DNA from: Edaphovirga cremea | GTDB lineage: Bacteria > Pseudomonadota > Gammaproteobacteria > Enterobacterales > Enterobacteriaceae | Direction: 5' to 3' | Assembly: GCF_003332275.1 (NCBI RefSeq) | Contig: NZ_QOVA01000009.1 | Coordinates: forward strand, 1-64,000 | DNA: 64,000 nt | In this document: one piece after another, positions 53,831 through 63,587 of the stretch | Position numbering within the stretch: position 1 is the stretch's first letter | Layout: each line of letters starts with the position of its first letter | Made by a program: the position numbers and the translations under genes | Notes under the pieces: model-generated | What the model saw: the letters and a program-made list of their open reading frames with translations, nothing else | Told to the model about the DNA's origin: nothing | Database searches by the model: none

Positions 53831-54218
53831 GACGTTCTGCCCTTTTTCTCAGACGCAGCGCGCCGATCAACATTAAAATCCAGCCTGCCAAAAAGCAGGT
53901 GCCGCCAATAGGCGTGATATATACCCATAAATGTAGGTGGGAAAGTGCCATGCAATAGAGGCTACCGCTAAACAGAACGGTTCCCAACGCCAGCAGTGCG
54001 CCACTCCAGTAAAACCACAGGCTAACCCGGCGCTGCATCGCCACCGCCAACGCCAGAATCGCCAGCGTGTGAAAACCTTGATAATTCAGGCCGGTCTGAA
54101 CCCAGGCCATCTCTTTCAATCCAAGAGAATTACTCAGTACGTGTGCGCCAAAGGCACCAAACGCAACAAAAACAAAACCGCTCAACGCGGCAAAAATCAA
54201 CATCGCACGACTACTCAT
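53823..54218 (-). CDS. ygdD: YgdD family membrane protein (DUF423)
   Basis: 131 aa with four hydrophobic segments: [62 protein letters not shown] and [26 protein letters not shown]. The AFGAFGAH signature is the DUF423 hallmark. Function unknown. Between gcvA and rlmM, coupled to rlmM by overlap. Confidence 0.94.
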   Translation of the reverse strand: MSSRAMLIFAALSGFVFVAFGAFGAHVLSNSLGLKEMAWVQTGLNYQGFHTLAILALAVAMQRRVSLWFYWSGALLALGTVLFSGSLYCMALSHLHLWVYITPIGGTCFLAGWILMLIGALRLRKRAERHE

Positions 54219-54261
54219 CGTCTTAACCTTTTAATAAAACCAACCCAGCGTTGTGGTGCCT

Positions 54262-54300
54262 ATGCCCGTCATACTTCAAGCCGCAGGTGCTTTGACCGCG
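54262..54300. repeat. Half-copy of a dispersed palindromic element
   Basis: ATGCCCGTCATACTTCAAGCCGCAGGTGC... resembles the right arm (inverted) of the element at 58608-58705 (CCCGTCATACTTGAAGCTGCATC). Sits between gcvA and ygdD. No partner arm found nearby. Confidence 0.6.
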
Positions 54301-54311
54301 CCCGTGCACCC

Positions 54312-55229
54312 TCAACTTTCGTAGCGGAAGCGGAATTTTTCTTGCTCGCTGGCAGCTCTTGCCAATATCCACTGACGAAAGGCCGCTATTTTACCCAGTT
54401 CTGCCTGACTGTCATGACATACCAGATAAAAAGCATTTTTACTCACCAGAACTTCATTGAAGGGGCACACCAAACGCCCGGCTTCGATCTCCGTTTGCGC
54501 CATAACATTATTGACCAGTGCCACGCCCTGCCCGTGTACGGCAGACTGAACCACCATCGCGCTGTGACTGAAAATAGGTCCTTGTTGCACATTGATATGC
54601 TGTAATCCCAACTGCCGCGTATAGGCCAGCCAATCCCGCCGGGAAGTGTCATGCAACAAAGTATGCCAGGACAAATCGGCAGGAACCTTGAGCGGATGTT
54701 CGCCTTGCAGCAACGCAGGGGCACATACCGGCAGCAAATATTCGCTATAGAGTCGCTCGGTCCGCAGGCCCGGCCAGTTTCCCCGGCCATAAAATATCGC
54801 GACATCCACATCATCAGCCAGTTTATCTTCCTCGCGGTCAACTGCCTGTATACGGACATCGATGCCAGGATACGCGGTATTAAAACTGGAAAGACGCGGA
54901 ACGAGCCATTGTATGGCAAAGCTGGGAGGTAAACTAACGGTGAGAGCCCCTTTCGCACTGCGCGCCTGCAGCTTACGGGTGGCATCATTGAGCGCGGAAA
55001 AAATCTCTTTTATATCAAGATAATAACTCTGACCTTCCTCGGTCAGCAGTAAAGAACGGTTTCGCCGCCGGAATAATTTCAGCCCAAGAAAGTCCTCAAG
55101 CGATTTAATTTGATGGCTCACGGCCGCCTGGGTGACGAATAGCTCCTCCGCAGCCTTAGTAAAACTAAGGTGACGCGCGGCAGCGTCAAAAACCCGCAGG
55201 GCATTTAAGGGTGGCAAACGTTTAGACAT
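54312..55229 (-). CDS. gcvA: Glycine cleavage system transcriptional activator GcvA
   Basis: 305 aa LysR-type regulator. N-terminal helix-turn-helix LPPLNALRVFDAAARHLSFTKAAEELFVTQAAVSHQIKSLEDFLGLKLFRR (about residues 5-55), then the effector-binding domain. Activates gcvTHP with glycine and activates the divergent sRNA gene gcvB, whose start is 128 bp away. C terminus identical in kind to E. coli (ends near ARAASEQEKFRF). Confidence 0.97.
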   Translation of the reverse strand: MSKRLPPLNALRVFDAAARHLSFTKAAEELFVTQAAVSHQIKSLEDFLGLKLFRRRNRSLLLTEEGQSYYLDIKEIFSALNDATRKLQARSAKGALTVSLPPSFAIQWLVPRLSSFNTAYPGIDVRIQAVDREEDKLADDVDVAIFYGRGNWPGLRTERLYSEYLLPVCAPALLQGEHPLKVPADLSWHTLLHDTSRRDWLAYTRQLGLQHINVQQGPIFSHSAMVVQSAVHGQGVALVNNVMAQTEIEAGRLVCPFNEVLVSKNAFYLVCHDSQAELGKIAAFRQWILARAASEQEKFRFRYES

Positions 55230-55344
55230 GGATTGGATACTTTTTGTTAACGATTTATCACCAGATAAATCCGTTTATTTACGTATTAGTTTTTTTTATC
55301 CGAGCCATTATAAATTGTCCGTTGAGGATGCACCAGCAAATACC

Positions 55345-55350
55345 TATAGT
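55345..55350 (+). promoter_or_regulatory. gcvB -10 element
   Basis: TATAGT 7 bp before the inferred start of gcvB. GcvA binding sites are expected in 55230-55340 by analogy with E. coli; I did not identify exact boxes. Confidence 0.6.
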
Positions 55351-55356
55351 AGCGGC

Positions 55357-55558
55357 ACTTCCTAAGCCGGAACGAAAAGTCGAAGGGTATGAGGATATCT
55401 TGAGGCTTTTGGCTTGTGGTTGTGATGTTGTGTTTGCAAATTGTCTGGAGAGCCAGACTCGAGTGGCGATAGCCGCTCTTTTTCACTTCCTGTGCATTTA
55501 CCCTGTCTGTCTATAGTGATTTTATGCAGCACCGCACATTGCGCGGTGCTTTTTTTTT
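55357..55558 (+). ncRNA. gcvB: GcvB small regulatory RNA
   Basis: About 202 nt. Begins ACTTCCTAAGCCGGAACGAA, almost the E. coli 5' end. The G/U-rich seed R1 is at about 55417-55440 (GTTGTGATGTTGTGTTTGC), shortened relative to E. coli, which has an additional TTGTTGTG. Conserved R2/R3 region TTTCACTTCCTGTGCATTTACCCTGTCTGTC follows. Ends in hairpin GCACCGC/GCGGTGC with nine T's. Hfq-dependent repressor of amino-acid and peptide transporter mRNAs. Confidence 0.95.
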
Positions 55559-55592
55559 GCTTATTTTACAGACCGTCCTGGCCCGCTAAAAA

Positions 55593-55814
55593 TTACTTCC
55601 CTTGCACCATCTCTTTGACTTCTGAGCGATTGATCTGCTGCTCATTGCCATAAGCATCGGTGTAACTGATCATGCCAGTATCATCATCAACTTTCGGTTT
55701 TCCGTCTGCAACTATCGTGCGACCATCATTGGTATGCATAACATAATTGCTGGAACAGGCTGCTAAGGTGAAAGTTAGCATCAGCGCTGAAAATACTGCA
55801 GCGATCTTCTTCAT
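55593..55814 (-). CDS. ygdI: YgdI/YgdR family lipoprotein
   Basis: 73 aa with lipoprotein signal KKIAAVFSALMLTFTLAAC (lipobox LAAC, Cys about 20). The short YgdI domain reads NYVMHTNDGRTIVADGKPKVDDDTGMISYTDAYGNEQQINRSEV. Function unknown; an Sm-like fold is known for the family. Preceded by AAGGAG. Confidence 0.94.
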   Translation of the reverse strand: MKKIAAVFSALMLTFTLAACSSNYVMHTNDGRTIVADGKPKVDDDTGMISYTDAYGNEQQINRSEVKEMVQGK

Positions 55815-56023
55815 TATGGACTCCTTGTGGTTTTATATATTTGTAGTTTTATATGCTTCAAAAACCGTTGATGTCATTAGGCAAAATTTTCTACCCATCA
55901 ATATTCAGCATAACAAACTTTTCAGATATTGCCAGAAATTGGCCAAATTCGCTCAGCAATGCCTTGTCTGCCAATCAGAAATAGGACAGGATCACCTGCT
56001 GACATGAGGAAACATAAAATCCA

Positions 56024-57229
56024 ATGATGCTTTTCGATCCTTCCGAATTCCGTCGGAATTTCCCCGCGTTGACTAACGGTGGGGTGTATTTAGACAGTGC
56101 GGCAACGGCGCTGAAACCCCAGGTGATGATCGATGCCACGCAGCGTTTCTATGCGCAAAGCACAGCGACAGTCCACCGCAGCCAGCATAAGGCGGCGCAA
56201 GCCTTAACCCGGCAATATGAATCTGCTCGCCAGCAGGTTGCCGAGTTGATTAACGCCCCGCTGCCGCAGGACATCATATGGACGCGTGGTGCAACAGAAG
56301 CCATTAATCTGGTGGCACAAAGCTACGCCAGACCCAGACTGCAACCGGGTGATGAAATTCTGGTAAGCCAGGCGGAACATCATGCAAATCTCATCCCCTG
56401 GTTGATGGTCGCTGAACAAACCGGCGCAACCGTGGTGGAACTGCCTCTTGATGAGCATGCACTCCCCGATTTGGACGCATTAGTTCAACTATTGAATCCG
56501 CGCACACGATTGCTTGCCTTGGGTCAGATGTCGAATGTCACGGGCGGTTGCCCGGACTTACAACGCGCTATTGCGGTGGCGCACGCCAACAACACGCGGG
56601 TAGTTATCGATGGGGCGCAAGGTGTTGTCCATTCTCCAGCTAACGTTCAGGCATTGGATATTGATTTTTATGCTTTTTCTGCACACAAACTGTATGGCCC
56701 GACGGGGATGGGTGTGCTCTACGGAAAAACTGAACTGCTCAATGAAATGGATGCATGGCAAGGCGGAGGAAAAATGCTGACCCAAGCTTCGTTCTCAGGT
56801 TTTACGCCACAAGCGGTGCCTCATCGTTTTGAGGCTGGCACGCCGAATATCGCTGGCGTTATTGGCCTGAGTGCCACCCTGACATGGCTTAAACAGATAG
56901 ATACCGTACAAGCCGAAGCCTATGCCCGCCAACTTGCACAACACGCCGAAGAGAGACTGGCAGAACTACCGGGCTTTTGCAGCTATCGCCGCTCTGACTC
57001 AAGCTTGCTGGCGTTTAATTTTGCCAATATGCACCACAGTGATATTGTCACGTTGCTGGCCGAACAGGGAATTGCCATCCGCGCTGGGCAGCACTGCGCA
57101 CAGCCACTGATGGCACAACTTGGCGTGAGCGGTACGCTGAGAGCCTCTTTTGCTCCATATAATAACGAGCAAGATGTTGATGCCTTGGTCATTGCCGTCA
57201 AAAATGCATTGTCGCTGTTAGCCGATTAA
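56024..57229 (+). CDS. csdA: Cysteine desulfurase CsdA
   Basis: 401 aa, class V aminotransferase-fold, PLP Lys in SAHKLYGPTGMGVLYG, active-site Cys in AIRAGQHCAQP (about residue 360). Supplies sulfur to CsdE for Fe-S and tRNA-modification pathways. Alternative start one codon later (56027). SD is weak (GAGGAAACATAAAATCCA). Confidence 0.97.
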   Translation: MMLFDPSEFRRNFPALTNGGVYLDSAATALKPQVMIDATQRFYAQSTATVHRSQHKAAQALTRQYESARQQVAELINAPLPQDIIWTRGATEAINLVAQSYARPRLQPGDEILVSQAEHHANLIPWLMVAEQTGATVVELPLDEHALPDLDALVQLLNPRTRLLALGQMSNVTGGCPDLQRAIAVAHANNTRVVIDGAQGVVHSPANVQALDIDFYAFSAHKLYGPTGMGVLYGKTELLNEMDAWQGGGKMLTQASFSGFTPQAVPHRFEAGTPNIAGVIGLSATLTWLKQIDTVQAEAYARQLAQHAEERLAELPGFCSYRRSDSSLLAFNFANMHHSDIVTLLAEQGIAIRAGQHCAQPLMAQLGVSGTLRASFAPYNNEQDVDALVIAVKNALSLLAD

Positions 57230-57281
57230 GTTATCAGCAGATCAAACGAAAATTACCGAATAGATAGAATCCGGAGCATTT

Positions 57282-57719
57282 ATGCTTGCCCCCCATCCGT
57301 TTGGCCGGGAAATCACCACAGAGTCGCTTATCAGCACGTTCGCTGCCTTTACTCAATGGGAAGACAAATATCGTCAACTCATTCTATTGTCCCGCAAGTT
57401 ACCGGCTCTGGATGAGTTATTGAAAACGCCAGCCATTGAGCTTTCCGGCTGTGAAAACAGAGTGTGGCTGGGGTATCAGATACAAGAGAATGGCACGCTG
57501 CATTTCTATGGCGATAGTGAAGGCAGGATCGTCAAAGGATTGCTGGCAATTATTCTTACTGCGGTCGAAGGGAAAACACCGCAAGAGTTAATCCAGCAGG
57601 ATCCTCTCGCTCTTTTCGATACATTGGGGTTGCGCCATCAGCTCAGCGCCAGTCGCGCCAGCGGCCTGCAAGCGTTGTCAGACGGGGTTAAAAACCTCGC
57701 CCAACGCGCTATTTCCTAA
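57282..57719 (+). CDS. csdE: Sulfur acceptor protein CsdE
   Basis: 145 aa SufE-family protein. The sulfur-accepting cysteine is in [13 protein letters not shown] (residue 57). Forms a pair with CsdA and interacts with TcdA (CsdL), whose gene follows convergently (5-bp gap). Confidence 0.96.
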   Translation: MLAPHPFGREITTESLISTFAAFTQWEDKYRQLILLSRKLPALDELLKTPAIELSGCENRVWLGYQIQENGTLHFYGDSEGRIVKGLLAIILTAVEGKTPQELIQQDPLALFDTLGLRHQLSASRASGLQALSDGVKNLAQRAIS

Positions 57720-57724
57720 AGAAT

Positions 57725-58543
57725 TCAAGCCATCTGCTGTTGCCGTAGCGCTTTGCCCAACATTTTCTTCAGGGCATGCGAAACGGCAACAAATCCAAAC
57801 GTCGCGGTCACCATGGTCGCCGCACCAAAGCCTGAAGCACAGTCCATTCTTTTTGGCCCTTCGGCGGTGCTTTTGACAGCGCACACGCTGCCATCGGCCT
57901 GCGGATAAACCAACGGCTCATCTGAAAATACGCAATCGATCCCCAATTTCCCTTTACTGTTTTTCACCACGTTAAAATCGCTTTTCAGCCTTTCACGTAA
58001 TTTTGCCGCCAGCGGATCCTGAATGGTTTTCGCCAGGTCAACAACAGAGATGCGCGTAGGATCGATCTGACCGCCCGCCCCACCCGTCGTTACCACGGGG
58101 ATTTTGAACCGTCGACAATAAGACAACAGCGCCGCTTTCGGTCTGATACTGTCAATTGCATCAATAACATAGCTAAAATTTTGGTTCAGCAGGTCGGCAG
58201 TATTTTCCGCCGTAATAAAATCATCAATGCAGGTGACCCGACATTCAGGGTTGATCGCCAAAATACGCTCAGCCATTACTTCAGCTTTTGATTGCCCCAC
58301 GGTCTGCTTCAGGGCATGAATTTGACGGTTAGTATTAGTGACACAAACGTCATCCATATCAATGAGTGTGATCGCGCCAATACCCGTGCGTGCAAGCGCC
58401 TCTGCGGCCCAGGAGCCGACGCCACCAATACCAATAACGCAGACATGTGCCTGAGAAAATACCGCCAGCGCATTCTGGCCGTACAGACGCGCCGTACCGC
58501 CAAAGCGTTGCAGATAGGCATCGGAATAGGTTGTTGTTGACAC
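57725..58543 (-). CDS. tcdA: tRNA threonylcarbamoyladenosine dehydratase TcdA (CsdL)
   Basis: 272 aa E1-like enzyme that dehydrates t6A37 to cyclic ct6A in ATP-dependent fashion. Nucleotide motif VIGIGGVGSWAAEALARTG and DMDDVCVTNTNRQ present, with ADGSVCAVKSTAEGPKRMDCASGFG in the C-terminal half and a membrane-interacting C-terminal segment. Same tRNA position as the substrate of TrmO elsewhere in this window. Confidence 0.96.
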   Translation of the reverse strand: MSTTTYSDAYLQRFGGTARLYGQNALAVFSQAHVCVIGIGGVGSWAAEALARTGIGAITLIDMDDVCVTNTNRQIHALKQTVGQSKAEVMAERILAINPECRVTCIDDFITAENTADLLNQNFSYVIDAIDSIRPKAALLSYCRRFKIPVVTTGGAGGQIDPTRISVVDLAKTIQDPLAAKLRERLKSDFNVVKNSKGKLGIDCVFSDEPLVYPQADGSVCAVKSTAEGPKRMDCASGFGAATMVTATFGFVAVSHALKKMLGKALRQQQMA

Positions 58544-58607
58544 AGCTTACCTCTGACTCAAAAAACAAAAGCAGCCCGCAGGCCGCTTTAACAAAACAGT
58601 ATATGCT

Positions 58608-58705
58608 CTATACCCAAAATAATTGGATTTGCATCGAGGCTCATGGATGAGCCGAATAATCGAGCGTAGCCAACAAAGATGCAGCTTCAAGTATGACGGG
58701 TATAG
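58608..58705. repeat. 98-bp palindromic MITE-like element
   Basis: Flanked by perfect 8-bp inverted ends CTATACCC (58608-58615) and GGGTATAG (58698-58705). Inside, left arm CCCAAAATAATTGGATTTGCATC pairs imperfectly with the right arm, and a central GGCTCATGGATGAGCC hairpin is present. Ends 3 bp before the mltA stop codon. Non-coding. Related partial sequences occur at 44289 and 54262. Confidence 0.75.
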
Positions 58706-58707
58706 AA

Positions 58708-59898
58708 TCATTCCTGATTATTGACCAATACCGCACCGCTGGCATTTTGGTAGGTTCCCGGCGGAGAAGTCATCAGCGTGGGTGCCTTCTGACTGGTATA
58801 AGCCGTAAATAGTGGACCACCACTTTGCCTCGTTTTCAGAACCCAGACCCGGCCATAGTGGTTATAGTAACCCGCCGCATGGCCCGCCTCCTGACCAATC
58901 CCCTGATACATATCAAAGTGCTGGCCCTTAATCGCCCCGCCAACATCAAGCGCAACCATCAGTCGCAGATGATATTTACCGGTAAACTTACCGCCATTGT
59001 CAAGTTCAGGAACTTCAGCCAACAGGGTGGTCCCGGAGGGAATCAAGGAACGATCGGAGGCAACCGACGCTTTGGCAACCAATGGAACGGCACTCGCCCC
59101 TTTCACCGGCGCATACATCTCCGGTTTGAAGAATACGAATGAAGGGTTCTGTTCCAGCAGTTCCCGCACCTCGGATTCACTATGGGAATCCGCCCACTGC
59201 CGTATGGCTTGCATCGACATATTCTCGCGCGCCACTTCGCCACGATCAATCAGGACTTTGCCAATACTGCGATAGGCATGACCGTTCTTGCCTGCATAAC
59301 CAAAGAACATCAATGGCCTGCCGTCGCCATAATCCACATAACCGCTTCCCTGAACTTCCATCATGAAGTTATCCATCAGCGAGTTGGTATAAGCGATGAC
59401 CAGACTACTATTCAGCGCACCGGAATAAATTCCAGCCCGATCGGGCAGTCGCCGTTTGCCTTTTTGCGGCATACGGTACAACGGATAGCGGAATTCACCC
59501 TGCTGCGTATAGCGCGCCTGCAAGACCGGTGTGTAGTAGCCGGTAAATTGAACGTTGCCAAAGTTATCCATGCCTTCCATCTGGTAGGCACTCAGGCCGT
59601 ATTGGCTAAGCGTGCGGGTATCGCCACCTGAACGGATCCACTGCTCAACGGAAAGGAAAGTATCACTGTTGCGGTTATACAGCGACGAAGACGCGGACTG
59701 CACTTTCATTATCTGATCGATATAATCCTTGGCGTTAACCGGTTTCCCTTTTGCATTCGGCTCATTGACCAGTTCCAGAGGATTATCCAAACGCCCGTCT
59801 TTATACTGTTGACCACGATCGGTCGGTTTTGACTGACAACCGGCCAGTACCGCAATCATCAGTCCACTCAGCAGATATTTTCCCAAACGTCCTTTCAT
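58708..59898 (-). CDS. mltA: Membrane-bound lytic murein transglycosylase A
   Basis: 396 aa lipoprotein (lipobox LAGC, Cys about residue 21) that cleaves peptidoglycan to 1,6-anhydromuropeptides. MltA core motifs: FTGYYTPVLQARYT, YALDVGG-like VALDVGGAIKGQHFDMYQGIG with the catalytic Asp, and GYYNHYGRVWVLK. About 20-30 residues longer than E. coli (365 aa), mostly in a C-terminal tail (AYTSQKAPTLMTSPPGTYQNA..). Stop codon abuts a MITE-like repeat. Confidence 0.95.
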   Translation of the reverse strand: MKGRLGKYLLSGLMIAVLAGCQSKPTDRGQQYKDGRLDNPLELVNEPNAKGKPVNAKDYIDQIMKVQSASSSLYNRNSDTFLSVEQWIRSGGDTRTLSQYGLSAYQMEGMDNFGNVQFTGYYTPVLQARYTQQGEFRYPLYRMPQKGKRRLPDRAGIYSGALNSSLVIAYTNSLMDNFMMEVQGSGYVDYGDGRPLMFFGYAGKNGHAYRSIGKVLIDRGEVARENMSMQAIRQWADSHSESEVRELLEQNPSFVFFKPEMYAPVKGASAVPLVAKASVASDRSLIPSGTTLLAEVPELDNGGKFTGKYHLRLMVALDVGGAIKGQHFDMYQGIGQEAGHAAGYYNHYGRVWVLKTRQSGGPLFTAYTSQKAPTLMTSPPGTYQNASGAVLVNNQE

Positions 59899-60070
59899 TT
59901 ACCGCACTCTCTCTGAGATATTTTCTACCGGCGAACGATAACAAACGCCCATCGATAAAGGAATTGTTCGTCTTAAAAAAAGAGCATGCACAATATTGAT
60001 GAAAAAAACAGCAAATGTGTGATTATTCAAACAAAAAAACCGCTTCCGTGCCATTAATCACAAAAATGAC

Positions 60071-60098
60071 TTGCATGAGATCTTGTGGAGAGTATAGT
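60071..60098 (+). promoter_or_regulatory. Promoter of the initiator-tRNA genes
   Basis: -35 TTGCAT (60071-60076) and -10 TATAGT (60093-60098) with 16-bp spacing, 14 bp before the first tRNA. A single promoter followed by three tRNAs and one terminator indicates one transcript. Confidence 0.75.
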
Positions 60099-60112
60099 GC
60101 GCTTCCATCGGA

Positions 60113-60189
<77 letters not shown>

Positions 60190-60316
60190 ATTCGATTCTG
60201 CGAAAGCAAAACGAAAAAGCGTTCGATAACTTGCTGAAATAAAGTAAGTATAGGCAGTAAACAATAGAAAAAAGCACGAAAGAAGTAGAAATGCAGTAAA
60301 AATATAGTAAGACGGA

Positions 60317-60393
<77 letters not shown>

Positions 60394-60526
60394 ATCAGAA
60401 TGCGTAAGACAGTAAACGTCGTCTTAGTAGGCGAATGATTACTGCAGTAAAGCTGGTAAATAGTGTAAAAATCAGTACAATAGCATCGGTATTAAGCAGT
60501 AAGACGTAAATTAAGAAGTAGACGGA

Positions 60527-60603
<77 letters not shown>

Positions 60604-60620
60604 ATTACTTACAACATCAA

Positions 60621-60643
60621 ACACCCAACAGGGTGTTTTTTTG
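60621..60643 (+). terminator. Terminator of the tRNA-fMet transcript
   Basis: ACACCC / GGGTGT stem with AACA loop and seven T's. Confidence 0.92.
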
Positions 60644-60733
60644 TTTCTACAGTTTCTCAATCCTATAGTTTCTCAATTCTCCCGATACGAACCTCATTAC
60701 CTGCAAGCAAATTCTCACCCCAAGAAATCCGAC

Positions 60734-61981
60734 TCAACGTTTTGCCAGCGTTCCGCCCTTATTGAAATACGCCTTGATCCCCGCCAGGATGGATTCTGCG
60801 ACCTGTTGCTGAAAACGGCTGGTGCGCAGTTTGCGTTCCTCTTCGACATTACTGATAAAGGCAGTCTCTACCAGAATCGAAGGGATATCTGGGGCCTTAA
60901 GTACCGCAAAACCCGCCTGATCGACAATGTTTTTATGCAGATGGTTGATACTTCCCATCCGGTTGAGTACTTCTTTGCCAAATTTCAGGCTGTCATTAAT
61001 CGTCGCCGTCTGTACCAGATCAAATATCGTGTGGTCGAGATAGCGGTCACCACTCTTGCTTACGCCGCCAATATCATCCGCTTCATTCTGGGTTTGCGCC
61101 AAAAAACGCGCTGCGGTGCTGGTTGCCCCTTTGGTCGACAGTGCAAAAACCGACGAACCTCGCGCAGCCCGATTGGTAAACGCGTCGGCATGAATAGAAA
61201 TAAACAGATCGGCGCGCTGCTTACGGGCTTTCGCGACCCGTACCCGCAACGGAATGAAAACATCTTCATTGCGGGTCATATAAACCTTCATATTGCCCTC
61301 ACGCTCAATCAACTTACGCAAGCGTCGGGCAATCTGTAGCACGATATCTTTCTCACGGGTTTTAAATTTCCCCGTCGCCCCCGGATCTTCTCCGCCATGA
61401 CCGGGGTCGAGCATAATCACTATCGGCCTGTCGCGCCCGGCCTTACCTGCCTTCGCGGTTTCGGCGGGCAATGTGCGTTCAAGATCGCCCTTATTGTAAT
61501 CTTCGAGTAATGCCAGCAGGGGATCATCCTCTTGTGAGCTAGTTCCTTCCTCGGGATAGAGATCCACCACCAAACGATTTTTGAATCCTGCGACCGGTCC
61601 AAGGGTAAACAGATGCGGACTGGCATTCTGTTTCAGTTCGAAAACGATTCGCACGGTATTCTTGTCAAACTGCCCTACCCGCGCCTGTTTGAGGTAAGGA
61701 TCGTCAGACTTAACCTGCGTGCCCAGCCCCTTTAAAATACTGTTGAGATGTACGCCTTCAATATCGATCACCATGCGATTAGGGTTCGTCAGCGCAAATT
61801 GACGATATTGCAGCGGCGTACTGGATTCCAGCGTAATACGCGTATAGGTGGAAGAAGGCCAAACACGAACGGCAACGACCTGTGAGGCGGCAAAACCGAC
61901 GCGACTGATGCTCAACAACCAGGTTGCGGCAGCGCCTTGCAGTAAGCGACGTCGTCCCAGATTGTGATTTTCGTTAGCCAT
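60734..61981 (-). CDS. amiC: N-acetylmuramoyl-L-alanine amidase AmiC
   Basis: 415 aa Tat-exported amidase separating daughter cells. N-terminal twin-arginine signal [28 protein letters not shown] domain (about 35-150) for septal targeting, then Amidase_3 domain with zinc ligands in [17 protein letters not shown], Glu in the KEKDI-like [10 protein letters not shown], and ISIHADAF. EnvC/NlpD-type activation expected by family. Divergent from argA. Confidence 0.97.
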   Translation of the reverse strand: MANENHNLGRRRLLQGAAATWLLSISRVGFAASQVVAVRVWPSSTYTRITLESSTPLQYRQFALTNPNRMVIDIEGVHLNSILKGLGTQVKSDDPYLKQARVGQFDKNTVRIVFELKQNASPHLFTLGPVAGFKNRLVVDLYPEEGTSSQEDDPLLALLEDYNKGDLERTLPAETAKAGKAGRDRPIVIMLDPGHGGEDPGATGKFKTREKDIVLQIARRLRKLIEREGNMKVYMTRNEDVFIPLRVRVAKARKQRADLFISIHADAFTNRAARGSSVFALSTKGATSTAARFLAQTQNEADDIGGVSKSGDRYLDHTIFDLVQTATINDSLKFGKEVLNRMGSINHLHKNIVDQAGFAVLKAPDIPSILVETAFISNVEEERKLRTSRFQQQVAESILAGIKAYFNKGGTLAKR

Positions 61982-62163
61982 GCGACTCCAGTAACAGATA
62001 AACGGCGATGAAAAACATCGCCAAACAGAATAAACGCGAAAACTTTAACGAATCATTTCCATCATGTCATCTGAAAACATTGTCAATGTTTGTCAACTTA
62101 TTAATGACTTAGCTACCCACTGCAAAATCAATGAATAATATCCTGCTTGCCATCGGGCCAAAA

Positions 62164-62202
62164 AAGGAATAAAAATACAAAAATTACGAATAAAAATGCA
62201 AA
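62164..62202 (+). promoter_or_regulatory. Tandem ARG boxes upstream of argA
   Basis: Two 18-bp sites, AAGGAATAAAAATACAAA (62164-62181) and TACGAATAAAAATGCAAA (62185-62202), separated by 3 bp, the normal spacing for ArgR hexamer sites. They lie just before the argA SD, fitting arginine repression. Confidence 0.8.
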
Positions 62203-62214
62203 AGAGGTTTTGCC

Positions 62215-63540
62215 GTGAAGGAACGCAGTACTGAATTGGTTCAGGGTTTTCGCCACTCAGTTCCCTATATAAATGCTCACCGTGGCAAGACTTTCGTCAT
62301 CATGCTCGGCGGTGAAGCTATAGAACATGAGAATTTCAGCAATATAGTTAACGATATCGGGCTGTTACACAGCCTGGGTATCCGAATTGTGGTGGTTTAT
62401 GGTGCGCGTCCGCAAATTGACGAGAACCTGGCCCAGCACAACTATGAGCCGATTTATCATAAGCATACCCGCGTCACCGATGCCAAAACCCTTGAGTGGG
62501 TAAAACAGGCTGCGGGGCTGTTACAGTTGGATATCACCGCCCGTTTATCCATGAGCCTGAATAATACCCCATTGCAAGGTGCGCATATCAACGTGGTCAG
62601 CGGTAACTTTATTATCGCCCAACCGTTGGGTGTGGATGATGGCGTGGATTATTGCCACAGCGGACGTATCCGTAGAATTGATGAAGATGCCATTAATCGC
62701 CAGCTTGAAAATGGCGCTATCGTGCTCTTGGGGCCGGTCGCGGTATCGGTTACCGGTGAAAGCTTCAACCTGACGTCAGAGGAAGTGGCGACCCAGTTGG
62801 CTATCAAACTCAAGGCCGAAAAGATGATCGGTTTTTGCTCTTCCCAAGGCGTTACGGACGTTGAAGGTCACATTATTTCTGAGCTATTTCCCAATGATGC
62901 GCAGCAAAGAATCGAGCAGTTGGAAGAGACCGGTGATTATCACTCCGGTACGGTTCGTTTTCTGCGTGGCGCGGTCAAAGCCTGCCGTAGCGGTGTCAGA
63001 CGCAGCCACTTGATTAGCTACCTGGAGGACGGCGCTCTGGTTCAGGAACTGTTCTCCCGTGACGGTATTGGTACGCAAATCGTGATGGAGAGTGCCGAGC
63101 AGGTGCGTCGGGCAACAATAAATGATATTGGCGGCATTCTTGAACTGATCCGCCCGCTTGAACAGCAAGGGATTCTGGTACGCCGCTCGCGTGAGCAACT
63201 GGAAATGGAAATAGATAAGTTCACTATCATCGAGCGGGATAATCTGACGATTGCCTGCGCCGCACTCTACCCTTTCCCGGAAGAGCGTATTGGCGAAATG
63301 GCCTGCGTGGCAGTGCATCCCGACTACCGCAGTTCATCGCGCGGCGAGATGTTACTGAAAAGAGTCGCATCCCAGGCTAAGCAGCAAGGGCTCGAGAGGT
63401 TATTTGTTCTGACAACGCGCAGTATCCACTGGTTTCAGGAGCGGGGCTTCAAACCGGCTGAAGTCGAGGTTCTGCCGATGCAAAAGCAGGCGCTGTACAA
63501 CTATCAGCGCCGATCAAAGATTCTGCTGCTCGATCTCTAA
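62215..63540 (+). CDS. argA: Amino-acid N-acetyltransferase ArgA
   Basis: 441 aa, first step of arginine synthesis. N-terminal amino-acid-kinase domain ([42 protein letters not shown]) and C-terminal GNAT domain ([29 protein letters not shown]). GTG start at 62215 with AAGAGG (62202-62207) before it. ARG boxes upstream; feedback inhibited by arginine in the family. Confidence 0.98.
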   Translation: MKERSTELVQGFRHSVPYINAHRGKTFVIMLGGEAIEHENFSNIVNDIGLLHSLGIRIVVVYGARPQIDENLAQHNYEPIYHKHTRVTDAKTLEWVKQAAGLLQLDITARLSMSLNNTPLQGAHINVVSGNFIIAQPLGVDDGVDYCHSGRIRRIDEDAINRQLENGAIVLLGPVAVSVTGESFNLTSEEVATQLAIKLKAEKMIGFCSSQGVTDVEGHIISELFPNDAQQRIEQLEETGDYHSGTVRFLRGAVKACRSGVRRSHLISYLEDGALVQELFSRDGIGTQIVMESAEQVRRATINDIGGILELIRPLEQQGILVRRSREQLEMEIDKFTIIERDNLTIACAALYPFPEERIGEMACVAVHPDYRSSSRGEMLLKRVASQAKQQGLERLFVLTTRSIHWFQERGFKPAEVEVLPMQKQALYNYQRRSKILLLDL

Positions 63541-63555
63541 CCGCACCAATGTAAA

Positions 63556-63587
63556 AGTGACGCTGTAAAAAATAGTGCAGCGTCACT
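63556..63587. terminator. Hairpin between argA and recD
   Basis: AGTGACGCTG (63556-63565) / CAGCGTCACT (63578-63587), perfect 10-bp stem with an A-rich loop. It overlaps the recD stop region; T-tracts are poor. Confidence 0.6.
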
